A program made the position numbers and the translations under genes. 64,000 nucleotides of DNA from assembly GCF_001187845.1 (NCBI RefSeq), contig NZ_CP012160.1, positions 2,232,001 through 2,296,000 on the forward strand. The letters run 5' to 3'. The first letter of the stretch is position 1; every line of letters starts with the position of its first letter. This stretch comes from Octadecabacter temperatus (GTDB lineage: Bacteria > Pseudomonadota > Alphaproteobacteria > Rhodobacterales > Rhodobacteraceae). The notes under the pieces are model-generated. The model searched no databases. It was not told the origin of the DNA and saw only the letters and a list, made by a program, of their open reading frames with translations. This document shows positions 43,156 to 53,600 of the stretch, piece after piece.

Positions 43156-44565
43156 TCAGTCCCACCAAGGCCCGTGTTGGTCGCGACGCCCGTCAATCCG
43201 CACAAACCCGTGGTGCCCAAAGAAGTCGCGCTGCGCTTGGATCACATCCGCAGTGCCGCGCTTTGTGCGCATCGTATCGAGGAAACCAAGCGCCGAAGCG
43301 AGCGCAGGAACCGCATGACCACCCGCAACCGCAGCGCCAACAACGCGGCGCAACGCTGGCAAACCCTCAGAAATCAGCTTTGCAAACGTTTCAGAGAAAA
43401 TAAGCTGGCCCTCAGGAAGATCGCCGCGAAATGCTGCGGCAATGTCGCCAAGCAAAGACGAACGGATGATACATCCCGCGCGCCAAACTTCTGCGACGCG
43501 GGCATAATCGATCGACCAATCATACTCAGCCGATGCCGCATCCAAAATCCGGAACCCCTGCGCATAAGACACGATACGCCCCACAAGCAACGCAGCCTCA
43601 AGATCAGCTTCGTCCAGCTCCAAGTCGCCCCGCGGCGCATCAAATATTGCACTGCCCGCAGCCCGCGCTTCGCCCTCAGACGACCACGCCCGTGCGGCGA
43701 CCGCAGCCTCAATGACATTGGCGGATTGTCCCAAACGCACAGCTTCAATGGCCGTCCAACGACCTGTGCCTTTTTGACCCGCCGCATCAACAATAACGTC
43801 GACTGCTGGCCCGCCAGTTTCCGTATCGCTGGCCTGTAAGACCTTCGCGGTGATCTCAACCAGATAGCTTTCCAACACACCTTTGTTCCAACGCTCAAAG
43901 ACCTCGCCGACTTCGGATGGTGACTGCCCCTGCCCGTTGCGCATCAAGCCATAGGTTTCCGCGATCAACTGCATGTCTGCGTATTCGATACCGTTGTGCA
44001 CCGTTTTAACGAAATGCCCTGCGCCGTCGGGGCCAAAATGGTCCGCGCAGGGGCTTCCTTCAAATTTGGCGGCAATGCCCTCAATCACGTCCCGAATTCC
44101 GCTCCACGCGGCGGGTGAACCCCCAACCATCATCGCTGGCCCGTGCCGTGCACCATCTTCACCGCCAGAAACACCCATACCGATATAGGTAAATCCTTGG
44201 GCCTCTACTTCGGCTGTCCTGCGGCGGGTTACGTGAAAATCCGCGTTACCGGCGTCGATAATCGTGTCGCCTTTGGCCAGATGTGGCAGCAGCTTTTCAA
44301 TGGTTTCATCGACCGGCGCGCCTGACGGGATCATCAGAATAATCGCACGCGGCGGCGCCATCGCGGCAACCATCTTTGCCAAGTCGTCCGCGCCGTGCAG
44401 ATTTTCTGCCAGCCCTGCGTCCTCGGCTTCCTTAACGAATTCGCCAACCACCTCGGTCTCAAGGTTGGTCACATGCAACGAAAACCCTTTTTCGAGAATG
44501 TTGAGCGACAAAGCGCTGCCCATAGTTCCAAGCCCAAACAGGCCAAGCGTCGCGGATTCGGTCAT
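43156..44565 (-). CDS. gnd: 6-phosphogluconate dehydrogenase (decarboxylating)
   Basis: A 469-residue NADP enzyme of the oxidative pentose phosphate pathway. The Rossmann start is LGLFGLGTMGSALSLNIL. MIPSGAPVDETIEKLLPHLA and GMGVSGGEDGARHGPAMMVG match the substrate region, HFVKTVHNGIEYADMQLIAE carries the catalytic lysine, and KGTGRWTAIEAV is conserved. Length is canonical. It ends before a GC-rich gap and is not coupled to argF. Confidence 0.97.
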   Translation of the reverse strand: MTESATLGLFGLGTMGSALSLNILEKGFSLHVTNLETEVVGEFVKEAEDAGLAENLHGADDLAKMVAAMAPPRAIILMIPSGAPVDETIEKLLPHLAKGDTIIDAGNADFHVTRRRTAEVEAQGFTYIGMGVSGGEDGARHGPAMMVGGSPAAWSGIRDVIEGIAAKFEGSPCADHFGPDGAGHFVKTVHNGIEYADMQLIAETYGLMRNGQGQSPSEVGEVFERWNKGVLESYLVEITAKVLQASDTETGGPAVDVIVDAAGQKGTGRWTAIEAVRLGQSANVIEAAVAARAWSSEGEARAAGSAIFDAPRGDLELDEADLEAALLVGRIVSYAQGFRILDAASAEYDWSIDYARVAEVWRAGCIIRSSLLGDIAAAFRGDLPEGQLIFSETFAKLISEGLPALRRVVGAAVAGGHAVPALASALGFLDTMRTKRGTADVIQAQRDFFGHHGFVRIDGRRDQHGPWWD

Positions 44566-44664
44566 CGGGATCCCTCAATTGTATCCGCTACGAGTATGCT
44601 GCAAGCGCGGGGGCTTCAACCTCACGCTTGCCAACAATGTCGCAACTCACCGACGAAGGGGGAA

Positions 44665-45570
44665 TTATTTCCCCAAGCAGAACCGCATGACGGCCTTTTG
44701 CGCATGCATCCGGTTTTCTGCTTCGTCCCAAATAACCGAGTTCGGGCCGTCCATAACTTCTGAGGTCGCCTCGTCATCGCGATGCGCTGGCAGGCAGTGC
44801 ATGAACAATGCGTCGTCCTTCGCTTTGGACATCAGGTTTTTATTGACTTGATAGCCTCGCAGCTGGTTGTGGCGGCGTTCACGTGCAGATTGAGGGTCAT
44901 GCATGGACACCCATGTGTCGGTTACAACCAAATCAGCACCTTGAACGGCCTCGTTTGGGTCGCGCACAGTTGTGTATAGCCCGTCTAGCGCGGCCTCGGG
45001 TTGCAGTGTTTCGGGTCCGGTGAACACCAGATCAAAATCGAACTGTTTTGCGGCATGGGCGAAAGACGCGAACACGTTGTTACCGTCGCCTGACCAGACG
45101 ACTTTCTTGCCCTTGATCGGGCCGTTGTGTTCTTCAAACGTCATGATGTCAGCCATGATCTGACACGGGTGTGTGCGGTCCGTCAGCCCGTTGATCACAG
45201 GCACAGACGCGTATTCGGCCATCTCCAATAGGGTTTGTTCTTCGAATGTACGGATCATGATCAAGTCAACATAGCGGCTCAGAACGCGGGCCGTATCAGC
45301 AATCGTTTCACCGTGGCCAAGCTGCATGTCTTTGCCAGACAATACCATCGTTTCACCACCCATCTGGCGCACGCCCACGTCAAACGAAATACGTGTCCGC
45401 GTGGACGGTTTTTCAAAGATCAGGGCTACCATGTGATTGGCAAGTGAAAGGTCCGCATCTGGCGTCCCCTTTGGCTGGCCTGCGCGCGCGGCCTTCATGG
45501 TAGCGGCGTTGTCGATGATCCCGCGCAGGTCGGCGGGAGATGTTTTGTTGATGTCGAGAAAATGGGTCAT
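44665..45570 (-). CDS. argF: Ornithine carbamoyltransferase
   Basis: A 301-residue enzyme condensing ornithine and carbamoyl phosphate to citrulline. The carbamoyl-phosphate motif [24 protein letters not shown] and the ornithine-loop [15 protein letters not shown] are intact. Downstream of argD with a 90-bp gap that holds a repeat, so the two arginine genes are probably one operon. Confidence 0.96.
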   Translation of the reverse strand: MTHFLDINKTSPADLRGIIDNAATMKAARAGQPKGTPDADLSLANHMVALIFEKPSTRTRISFDVGVRQMGGETMVLSGKDMQLGHGETIADTARVLSRYVDLIMIRTFEEQTLLEMAEYASVPVINGLTDRTHPCQIMADIMTFEEHNGPIKGKKVVWSGDGNNVFASFAHAAKQFDFDLVFTGPETLQPEAALDGLYTTVRDPNEAVQGADLVVTDTWVSMHDPQSARERRHNQLRGYQVNKNLMSKAKDDALFMHCLPAHRDDEATSEVMDGPNSVIWDEAENRMHAQKAVMRFCLGK

Positions 45571-45599
45571 TGTTCTATCGCTTGTAATTGGCTGCGGAA

Positions 45600-45643
45600 T
45601 TGGGGGCTAGCCTCCAATCCCACAGGATATTTGGGAAACAAAA
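45600..45643 (-). repeat. Rhodobacteraceae-type intergenic repeat, copy 2
   Basis: On the minus strand this reads TTTTGTTTCCCAAATATCC, then TGTGGGATTGG, then a hairpin around GGCTAGCCCCC, matching the layout at 43021-43068. It lies in the argD-argF gap. Confidence 0.45.
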
Positions 45644-45660
45644 GCAGGATTAAGAAAGAG

Positions 45661-46842
45661 TTAAGCGCCCGCTGTGATGTGTGTGGCTGCTTTCTCAAGG
45701 CGGGATATGGCCTCGTCTATCTCTGCATCTGTGATGTTGAGCGGGGGAAGCAGACGGATGACGTTGTCTGCTGCGGGAACGGTCAGAAGCTCTTGTGCGT
45801 AGTTGGCAGTAACGATGTCCATGTTCACCGCCTTGCATTTGAGGCCCAGCATTAAGCCGGTGCCGCGCACGTCTTCGAATACGTCAGGATGTGACGCCAC
45901 CAACCCCTCTAGTTTTTGACGAAACAGGCCTGCTTTGCGGCTTACATCCGCGATGAACGCGGGCTCTGCCACGATATCCATCACCTTGCAGCCAACGGCG
46001 CAGGCCAATGGATTGCCGCCATAGGTCGATCCGTGGGTTCCGGCTGTCATGCCCATCGCTGCGGTTTCAGTGGCCAGAACAGCGCCAAGTGGAAAGCCAC
46101 CGCCGATGCCCTTGGCGACCATCATAATATCAGGCGTGATGCCAGCCCATTCATGGGCGAACAGTTTACCGGTACGCGCCACGCCGCATTGGACCTCATC
46201 CAAAATCATCAGCAGCCCGTGTTCGTCACAAAGATCGCGCAGCCCCTTAAGGCAGGCATCAGGCAAAGGTCGAATACCGCCTTCGCCCTGCACAGGCTCA
46301 ACCATGATCGCACCAACCGTCGGTGATTTCGCAGCCTCAGTCAGGGCGTCGTGATCGCCAAATGGCAGATGCACAAAACCGGGAAGCAATGGGCCGAAAC
46401 CTTTCGTCATCTTTTCGGAACCCGCAGCAGCGATTCCCGCACTAGAGCGACCATGGAAAGACCCGTCAAAGGTGATGATGTCCGTCCGTTCAGGCGCGCC
46501 ATTCTCAAAATGATACTTACGCGCCATTTTCACAGCCATTTCGCAGGCCTCAGTACCCGAGTTCGTGAAAAACACGGTGTCGGCAAAGGTCGTCTCAACC
46601 AGCATGTCCGCCAGCTTTTGCTGTGGCCCGATGTGATACAGGTTAGAGGTGTGCCAAAGTTTACCTGCCTGCGTCGTCAGCGCCTCAACCAACTCAGGGT
46701 GCGCGTGACCAAGCACATTCACTGCTATGCCCGCACCAAGATCCAAGAAACGTCGGCCATCTGCCTCAACCAGCCAAGAGCCTTCGCCGCTGACGAAATT
46801 CAGCGGAGCACGGTTGTAAGTGGGCAGTACAGACAGGATCAT
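45661..46842 (-). CDS. argD: Acetylornithine transaminase
   Basis: A 393-residue class III PLP aminotransferase of arginine synthesis. [57 protein letters not shown] and the PLP-lysine motif [17 protein letters not shown] are intact. ArgD also serves in lysine synthesis in many bacteria. It leads the argD-argF pair. Confidence 0.94.
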   Translation of the reverse strand: MILSVLPTYNRAPLNFVSGEGSWLVEADGRRFLDLGAGIAVNVLGHAHPELVEALTTQAGKLWHTSNLYHIGPQQKLADMLVETTFADTVFFTNSGTEACEMAVKMARKYHFENGAPERTDIITFDGSFHGRSSAGIAAAGSEKMTKGFGPLLPGFVHLPFGDHDALTEAAKSPTVGAIMVEPVQGEGGIRPLPDACLKGLRDLCDEHGLLMILDEVQCGVARTGKLFAHEWAGITPDIMMVAKGIGGGFPLGAVLATETAAMGMTAGTHGSTYGGNPLACAVGCKVMDIVAEPAFIADVSRKAGLFRQKLEGLVASHPDVFEDVRGTGLMLGLKCKAVNMDIVTANYAQELLTVPAADNVIRLLPPLNITDAEIDEAISRLEKAATHITAGA

Positions 46843-47066
46843 CGTGATCTTCCTTATAAGAAAGGCCCATAGGTGTTGGAACGCGGGCCAGGTGTCAATA
46901 ATGTTGGGGTGTTAGATGAGTTTTTCGACAGAACGTGTCAGAGATGCCAATAGGCGCGATCAATAGATCAGCGTCGGCGTCGCAATTCATTTCGTGTCAA
47001 ATTCATCATCATGGGGCTGTCTTACGCTGGGTCGGCGCGGTTTTGCAAGCATTATGCGTCAAACGG

Positions 47067-47561
47067 TTAGGCCGTGCGCAAACAAGCACGAACCCACTTT
47101 GCGGCAGAACGATAATGCGACGCACCTGCTGCCTCTGCCCAGCGCCCTGTGGTCCACGCGTTGTTGGCGCCTTTCATTGGCCCGCCGTAAAGCTGGGTGT
47201 CCGACTTGCCACCAATGAATTGCATCAAATCGAATTGCCCCTGTTCGAGTTGAAGCCTTGCTTCTTCCCAGCCCAATTCAGCCTGATCAAGGCGCAGCTT
47301 GGCATTGTACGTTTTTAGGTCATTCCATTTGTAACCTTTGGCCGGAAAGAAAACCTCCCGTCCGTCTTGCCCGTCGCGATACCAACCTAAAAATAGGGTG
47401 ATCCAATGGGCACGGTGGGCGATCACGTCCTTGATCGAGGTATCGTCTTCGCGTTTACGCATCGCGTCACTCTCGGGGATATCCACGATCAACGCTTGAA
47501 GCTTGATAAACTCCTTTTGGGTGACGGCTTGAAGGTCGATCTTTGTGGTGGCAGCTGGCAT
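47067..47561 (-). CDS. DfsB/ClbS-family four-helix protein
   Basis: A 164-residue protein beginning MPAATTKIDLQAVTQKEF. DTSIKDVIAHRAHWITLFLG, WYRDGQDGREVFFPAKGYKW and NDLKTYNAKLR match the DfsB/ClbS family, a DinB-like four-helix bundle; ClbS protects E. coli from colibactin. A much longer frame exists upstream but GGAGAAAGCC just before the ATG at 47561 decides the start. The substrate here is unknown; a detoxifying hydrolase is one option. Divergent from the EamA transporter. Confidence 0.8.
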   Translation of the reverse strand: MPAATTKIDLQAVTQKEFIKLQALIVDIPESDAMRKREDDTSIKDVIAHRAHWITLFLGWYRDGQDGREVFFPAKGYKWNDLKTYNAKLRLDQAELGWEEARLQLEQGQFDLMQFIGGKSDTQLYGGPMKGANNAWTTGRWAEAAGASHYRSAAKWVRACLRTA

Positions 47562-47643
47562 GGCTTTCTCCTTTTCCCCGATCCTAACCACTGGACGAAC
47601 GACGCGCCTTGATCTGGCACAAGCGCCGTGAAACACGCATGTT

Positions 47644-48579
47644 ATGGTACAAACACCGCAGCCCACGCCGCGCCCGCAAAACCCATCAGCCGCCGTTGCG
47701 TTGATGGTGTTGGCGACTGTGTTCATTGCAGGCACGACCCTTTGCGCGAAAGCTTTGGGCACAGATACGCTCGGGACAAGCCTCCACCCGCTGCAAATCA
47801 GCCAAGGGCGTTTTGTTTTCGCGTTCTTCGGTTTGCTCAGCGTGGCCGCAGTCCTGCGCCCGAAGATCAGCAACCCCAATCTACGCCTGCATATCTCGCG
47901 CACCATTTGCGGCGCGACGGGGGTAACGCTGATGTTTGCGGCTGTGGCCTTTATTCCCCTATCAGACGCCACCGCGATCAGTTTCCTCAACCCCGTCTTC
48001 GGGATGCTGCTGGCTATTCCATTCTTAGGCGAAAAGGTCGGCCCGTGGCGCTGGGCGGCCGCCGCGATTGCCTTTGTTGGCGCCTTGATCCTGCTGCGCC
48101 CCGGACCGGACACGTTTCAAGTGGCGGCAATGCTCGCACTTGGTGCTGCCTTTACGATGGGGCTTGAGCTGATCTTCATTAAGAAACTTGCAGACCGTGA
48201 GCCGCCCCTGCAAATCCTGTTGATCAACAACGCGCTCGGTTGTGTGCTGATGAGCATCGCAGCCGCCGCCTATTGGGCACCCCCGACATTGGCACAATGG
48301 GGCGCGCTCGCCGCCTTGGGCCTCATGATGGCTTCCGCACAAACCTGCTTCATCAACGCAATGGCGCGCGCAGATGCATCATACGTGACGCCGTTCAGCT
48401 ACCTGACACTGATCTTCGCAAGCCTTTATGACTGGGCAATCTTCAAATCCGTCCCAGATTGGATCAGCGTATTAGGGGCCTGCATCATCGTCTCAGGGGC
48501 GGCGCTTCTCGCATGGCGCGAAGGCGTGAACCGAAGCCGATTTCGGCGTGTTCCAACCAGCCTTGGCGGTCGGGTCTAA
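47644..48579 (+). CDS. EamA/DMT-family membrane transporter
   Basis: A 311-residue protein with ten predicted helices and the internal duplication of the drug/metabolite transporter superfamily: ISFLNPVFGMLLAIPFLGEK ends the first half, and VTPFSYLTLIFASLYDWAIF lies in the second. A basic C-terminal tail (NRSRFRRVP) fits the usual cytoplasmic end. Divergent from the DfsB-like gene, possibly sharing promoter control. Substrate unknown. Confidence 0.85.
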   Translation: MVQTPQPTPRPQNPSAAVALMVLATVFIAGTTLCAKALGTDTLGTSLHPLQISQGRFVFAFFGLLSVAAVLRPKISNPNLRLHISRTICGATGVTLMFAAVAFIPLSDATAISFLNPVFGMLLAIPFLGEKVGPWRWAAAAIAFVGALILLRPGPDTFQVAAMLALGAAFTMGLELIFIKKLADREPPLQILLINNALGCVLMSIAAAAYWAPPTLAQWGALAALGLMMASAQTCFINAMARADASYVTPFSYLTLIFASLYDWAIFKSVPDWISVLGACIIVSGAALLAWREGVNRSRFRRVPTSLGGRV

Positions 48580-48621
48580 TACGGTCACAAAATCGCCAAT
48601 TGAGAGAGCTATGTAGAGCCA

Positions 48622-49056
48622 ATGGAAAAGATTTATCGCTATCGTTCAAACGGACGCAGCCCAATGGTTTGGGCCATGCTTGCGTTCGCGCTCTTTATTA
48701 CTTGGGGACTTGAAGCCAGTAATGATCCTCCGCTGTTGGGGCGAGTCCTTGTTTGGGGGATGCTGGGCTTGGCGATGTGGAGCCTGATCTACAATCCAAA
48801 ACACGGAATAGACCTCTCAGATTCCGAGCTTACGATCATCTCGATGGGAAAGCCGCGCACAATTAAGCTTGCGGACATTGACCATTTGTCTGTGAGAGAT
48901 AGCGGTGGTGATTTGGGCTTTAGGTTCCGCCTTCATATGAAGCAATCCAAGCCCATTGAATTGAGCTTTGCGGCCTTACCATCTGCGCGCAAATTAGGTG
49001 CTGAACTTGAAGCACGCGGTGTAACGGTCGACATCAAAACGATTTTTGGGATTTAG
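48622..49056 (+). CDS. Membrane protein with PH-like domain
   Basis: A 144-residue protein with two hydrophobic segments near the start (about 16-32 and 38-56). A soluble beta-rich part follows (GIDLSDSELTIISMGKPRTI, then KLADIDHLSVRDSGGDLGFR). The pattern (two helices then a bacterial PH-type barrel) is common in small membrane proteins. No family recognised. The 3' end overlaps the convergent ABC-permease gene by four bases. Confidence 0.65.
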   Translation: MEKIYRYRSNGRSPMVWAMLAFALFITWGLEASNDPPLLGRVLVWGMLGLAMWSLIYNPKHGIDLSDSELTIISMGKPRTIKLADIDHLSVRDSGGDLGFRFRLHMKQSKPIELSFAALPSARKLGAELEARGVTVDIKTIFGI

Positions 49057-49859
49057 GCTTTCATCCGATAGCCAGTCCGCAGCCAGTTCCACACGATCGC
49101 CAGCACAATCGCAGACCAAAGCGCTACAACGCATAGGCCGAGCCAAGGATTGCTGTCGCTTACGCCGATGGTACCAAACCGCACGCCGTCGATGATGTAG
49201 AAAAACGGGTTCCAGTGGCACAGCGTTTGCAGGAATGGTGGCAGTGCTTCGATAGAATAAAACGTCCCCGACAAGAACGCCAATGGCGTAACAAGAAAGT
49301 TCGAAATCGCGGAAAGTTGGTCGAACTTGTTGGCGAACACTGCCGCCACCATGCCCAGCGCCCCCATCAAGATCGACCCCAGCACCACAAACACCAACGC
49401 CCACGGCGGATGGATCATTGGCATGCCGATCAGCCACATCGCGCCAGCGGTTATCACCACCGCCACGATCATCCCGCGCGCAACAGCCCCCGCGATATAG
49501 CCGACGAGCAACTCAAGCGCAGACAGTGGCGGCATGAGGGTGTCCACGATATTGCCACCTACCTTGGCCGACGCAATCGAGCTGGACGTGTTGGCAAATG
49601 CGTTCTGGATCACGGTCATCGTCATGATACCTGGCGCCAAGAACACCATAAACGGCACACCCATAACGTCACCACGTGTCGGGCCAATGGCTATCGTGAA
49701 AATCAGCAGGAACAATCCGGCGTTGACCAGCGGCCCCATAATCGTTTGCGACCAAACATTCATAAATCGCAAAACTTCACGCCGCGCCAACGTCCAAGTC
49801 CCCAGCCAGTTCACGGCGCCAAAACGTCTAACACCCATGTCGGTCTTGCTACTGTGCAT
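49053..49859 (-). CDS. ABC-2 type transporter permease
   Basis: A 268-residue membrane protein with six helices. NWLGTWTLARREVLRFMNVW, then QTIMGPLVNAGLFLLIF, and FLSGTFYSIEALPPFLQTLC near the end are typical of ABC-2 exporters (YadH/NodJ-like) that move drugs, polysaccharide or lipids. AAGGA precedes the ATG. No ATP-binding partner is adjacent in the window, so it pairs with a distant ATPase or works with one encoded elsewhere. Confidence 0.85.
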   Translation of the reverse strand: MHSSKTDMGVRRFGAVNWLGTWTLARREVLRFMNVWSQTIMGPLVNAGLFLLIFTIAIGPTRGDVMGVPFMVFLAPGIMTMTVIQNAFANTSSSIASAKVGGNIVDTLMPPLSALELLVGYIAGAVARGMIVAVVITAGAMWLIGMPMIHPPWALVFVVLGSILMGALGMVAAVFANKFDQLSAISNFLVTPLAFLSGTFYSIEALPPFLQTLCHWNPFFYIIDGVRFGTIGVSDSNPWLGLCVVALWSAIVLAIVWNWLRTGYRMKA

Positions 49860-50003
49860 CGCTGATTCCTTTTTCGCTCACGGGTGGTTGTATCCGCCGC
49901 TGGGGTGCTTAGAATAGGGGATCAAAGATTTCTCAACCCCATAACCGCCAATTCGGTTGTTTGGGGCCCATGCCAAACCTCTGGCCAGATAAGTGGAACG
50001 AAT

Positions 50004-50600
50004 ATGTCTTGGACCGACGAACGCGTCGATGTGTTGAAAAAGATGTGGGGCGAGGGTCAATCCGCCAGCCAGATCGCAAAAGAACTCGGCGGCGTGACCC
50101 GCAATGCCGTGATCGGCAAAGTGCACCGTTTGGGGCTCAGCAACCGCGCCGGTTCCGGTGGCGGCAAAGCTGCAGCGCCAAAAGCAGATACCAAACCCAA
50201 GGCACCCGCCAAGCCCAAGGCCGCGCCCAAAAAGGCCGCGAGCACCGCTGTTGCGGAAATTCAGGAGCCGAAGACAGAATCTGCGTCCCCTGCCCCGCAG
50301 CCCAAAGTGCCACACGCGCGCCGTCAGATCATTCCAGCTGGGCAGCCTCTGCCGCCACAGCCGTCCGCCAACGAGATCAGCCCTGAAGTCTTGGCCAAGG
50401 TCAACGAAGTTGAAAAGACCGCCAAGAAGATCACGCTGATGGAATTGACGGAAAAAACATGCAAATGGCCTGTTGGTGACCCTGCAACAGAACAGTTCTG
50501 GTTCTGTGGTCTGGCCGTGCAGCAAGGCAAACCATATTGCGAAGCACACGTGAGCGTTGCCTTCCAGCCAATGTCCTCACGCCGCGACCGACGCCGCTAA
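50004..50600 (+). CDS. gcrA: Cell-cycle regulator GcrA
   Basis: A 198-residue regulator. The N-terminal DNA-binding domain reads MSWTDERVDVLKKMWGEGQS, then ELGGVTRNAVIGKVHRLGLS, the GcrA signature. A lysine/alanine/proline-rich linker follows. The C-terminal sigma70-binding part contains CKWPVGDP and FWFCGLAVQQGKPYCEAH. GcrA works with the methyltransferase CcrM at GANTC sites in alphaproteobacteria. The ATG at 50004 replaces a longer, non-family upstream reading. Terminator follows. Confidence 0.95.
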   Translation: MSWTDERVDVLKKMWGEGQSASQIAKELGGVTRNAVIGKVHRLGLSNRAGSGGGKAAAPKADTKPKAPAKPKAAPKKAASTAVAEIQEPKTESASPAPQPKVPHARRQIIPAGQPLPPQPSANEISPEVLAKVNEVEKTAKKITLMELTEKTCKWPVGDPATEQFWFCGLAVQQGKPYCEAHVSVAFQPMSSRRDRRR

Positions 50601-50616
50601 ACGGCACTCCATTTAG

Positions 50617-50647
50617 AAAAAGCCCGCCGTTATCGGCGGGCTTTTTT
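50617..50647 (+). terminator. Rho-independent terminator of gcrA
   Basis: AAAAAGCCCGCCG and CGGCGGGCTTTTTT form a perfect stem around a four-base loop (TTAT), 17 bp after the gcrA stop. It may also serve as the minus-strand end of the giant secreted-protein operon, whose stop is at 50689. Confidence 0.92.
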
Positions 50648-50688
50648 GTTGCGCAACAAATGCAGGTTTAACGAACTGTACGCTTTAC

Positions 50689-53600
50689 CTACGGGTTATC
50701 ATTTTCGCTGCTTTCTCTGCGGCAAGTACCAGATCTCGGGACATATCCCCGAACACAGCGGCAGGATCCATTCAGCTCAAACTGATTGGCACCACAAGAT
50801 GGCCGTGAAACCGGTGCAACGCATTCTCCGCGCGCTGCATTGAATGTTGACCCAGCAGGGCAGCGCGGTGTTGATGGCGTTGAGGACGGTGCACTTGGGC
50901 GACGCGGTTCCGAAACTTGGCGTTCCGGCCGAATGCAGCCGCGACCAGCATCGAATTCGGTTCCGCTAATGCATGAACAACTGGATACGCTGGTTTGCAT
51001 CATTCGGCTGAAGCGACATTCGCATGCCCCGTCAATCAGAACCGTTGTACTTGGATCGCAGGTCAACGGTGGTTCTGGCATCGGTGGCAAGTTCACGGAC
51101 ACGCAGGTCTGCTCTCCCGCTGGCGCATTCAGGCCCAATGCTTGCAACAGCTCCTCTGACACCTCGCCTGTTTCCGGCAAGCCCTCTTGGCGTTGGAACT
51201 CAGCGATACCAGCGAGGGTGTTTGGCCCTACTGCGCCGTCTACGGTCCCGACATCAATGCCCATATCATTCAGCAAGGTTTGCAAGATCTTCGCCTGAAG
51301 AACCGAATTATTAGGGAGTGCGAAGCTGACGCAGTTTTCAAACGCGCCGCCGTTACGCGCGCCTGGCAAGGTTAGCGACATTTCAACCGTCGTGCTGGCA
51401 CCCGCATCAAGCGGCGTATCCGGCGCAAGGCAGCTGACCTCATCCACACCGGATGCCGTGAGGCACTGCCATCCGTCTCCCGTGATGCCGCCCACGTTCC
51501 GTGGTGATGGCGATCCGAATGCATCTAGCAGGTTCAGTGGGCCGTCGAACGGCTCCGAACCGGCATTTTCCACAGTCAGTGCGAAGTCACATGAATAGGT
51601 CTGCGACTGCTCGTTTACGATGCAGTCCCCCAGCGGTGACTTCGTGAGCGTAAGCTCGGGCACCGTATCCACGCTCTGGCGCGATGATGTGGTTTCATCC
51701 ACTTCCCCGTCGCAATCATTGTCGATCATGTCATCTGGGATTTCCGGAACCGGGGTGCATTGCGGATTGTCATAGACAATTTGGTCACAATAGCCTGAAG
51801 CACTAACAAATTGCCCAGTGTTGGAAGCATAGATTCCATTTGCGCAGTTATTCCAACCGACACGGCTGCCAGTATCGGCACCGGTATTGTCAACGTTCAG
51901 CACTGTGTTGAACGTTGTTGTTACAGGCGATCCATTCCCATCGACTGGATAATTTGCTCCGGATACTCCGCAATTGAAGCCAACTGGGTTGGCGTTAGTA
52001 ATGCAGGCCCAAACATTGGTGTCATAACCTGTTACGCTCACAAAACTTGCTTGCCCACCGCCAGCGGTGTTGGTCGCACTGTCGTCTATCGTAAGTGTCC
52101 CCGTAAACGGGGTCAGAGGCGTGACTTGAACGGAGCAGTTAACCGTAAGCTGATCGGTTCCTTCAACGGGCGTAAAGTTGTTGTCACAGTCTTTGAATAC
52201 ATTGAACTCGGGCGTCTCAGGATCATCGTTGGAATCGCCTGTTTGCCCCGTGTCGTCGGAAGTATCTTCAGAAATCTGAACACAAGACGGCTCAGGTTCG
52301 GCTGCTCCATTCACAATCTGGGCGCAGTTCACGATGTCCGTTTCACCCAAGTCTTGCCCTTGGACGACGACAACGGAAGTCAGGGTTGACGTCCCGCCAG
52401 CAGCCAGAAGATCCGCGCCAGAGATAGAACATTGCGGCGTGTTGCTTGTGCTATAGGGCGCAGTTGCGCAGGTCCAAGGATCAGATGATGTTAGCTGTCC
52501 AACAAGCGAATTTGAATCGCCGTTGAAGCTATCATACGAAAAGTAATCGTTCAGATCGACAGTTCCTGTGATTGGCCCCGTTGATGAAACGGTAATGCCA
52601 CAAATAAAGAAAACGCTGCTACCCAACGACGGCTGTCGCTCGCATATCTTTTCAACCGAAAGCTCGCCGAGCTCATCGCTTGTGTCTTCAGTCGAGTATT
52701 GCACACAAGACTGCGCGACAGGCTGGCCAAATTCTAGCAGATCAGCGTAACCCGATGGCATCGCCGCTTCGCCGTCCTGATAGTAGTTCCACGAATAGTC
52801 ACCCGGTGTGATGCTATCTGGAACGGACACAACGTCGGCGCAGTTCTCACCCGAGCTCGCCACGACCTGTCCACCCGGAAAGTTAGGGGCCATTGTGATG
52901 GTATACATCTGGGACGCACCTGCTGCAAAATTGTTCAGCGCGATAACGCAGGCAAACGGATTGGCCGGCAAATTGCCACCACAGCCCGCAGGCATCGGCG
53001 AAACGTTCGTCACGTCAAAACCGCTGACAGTGGTCTGGTCCTGCAACAAGACGTTGCCGGTGTAGGCCTCGGTACCTGTATTGGTGAACGTGACTGTGAA
53101 ATCACATGGCGCATCAATATCGCAGATTGCCGGTCCAGTTTTCACCAACTCGAGTGTTGGCGTTTCAGGGTTGGGTGCGTTGGTTTCCCAACAGCCGCTG
53201 TTGTTTGAGGGATCGGTGTCTGGATTCGTACCGTTGGCCGTCGCGACGGAAACCGATGCACAATTAAGCACATGCGCAGAACTATCAATGATCGATGGAT
53301 AGATGATCGTCGCAGGCAAAACCGCACCCGTCGATGGCACGACGTACTGACAACTCCATGAACCGGCAGATATGGAACAGGTCCACCCAGCCGGCGCCAC
53401 AGGGGTACCAAAGGCCGTCACGTTGATCTGGCCAGACGCTGGGTCATCCACGGTGATGACATCACCAGGTGAAAGCGAACCAAGTTCCAGATCAACCGTA
53501 ATCTCAAACCCGTGTGGCGGAATGCTTTGATCCTCATGAAGGATGACGTCATTCCAAACCTTATCGATGGACACATCGACCGGAGCATCGCAGATCATGT

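Noticed and set aside
47562..48113. N-terminal extension of the DfsB-like gene
   Set aside because: It would run antisense through the EamA transporter gene; the ATG at 47561 has a good ribosome binding site.
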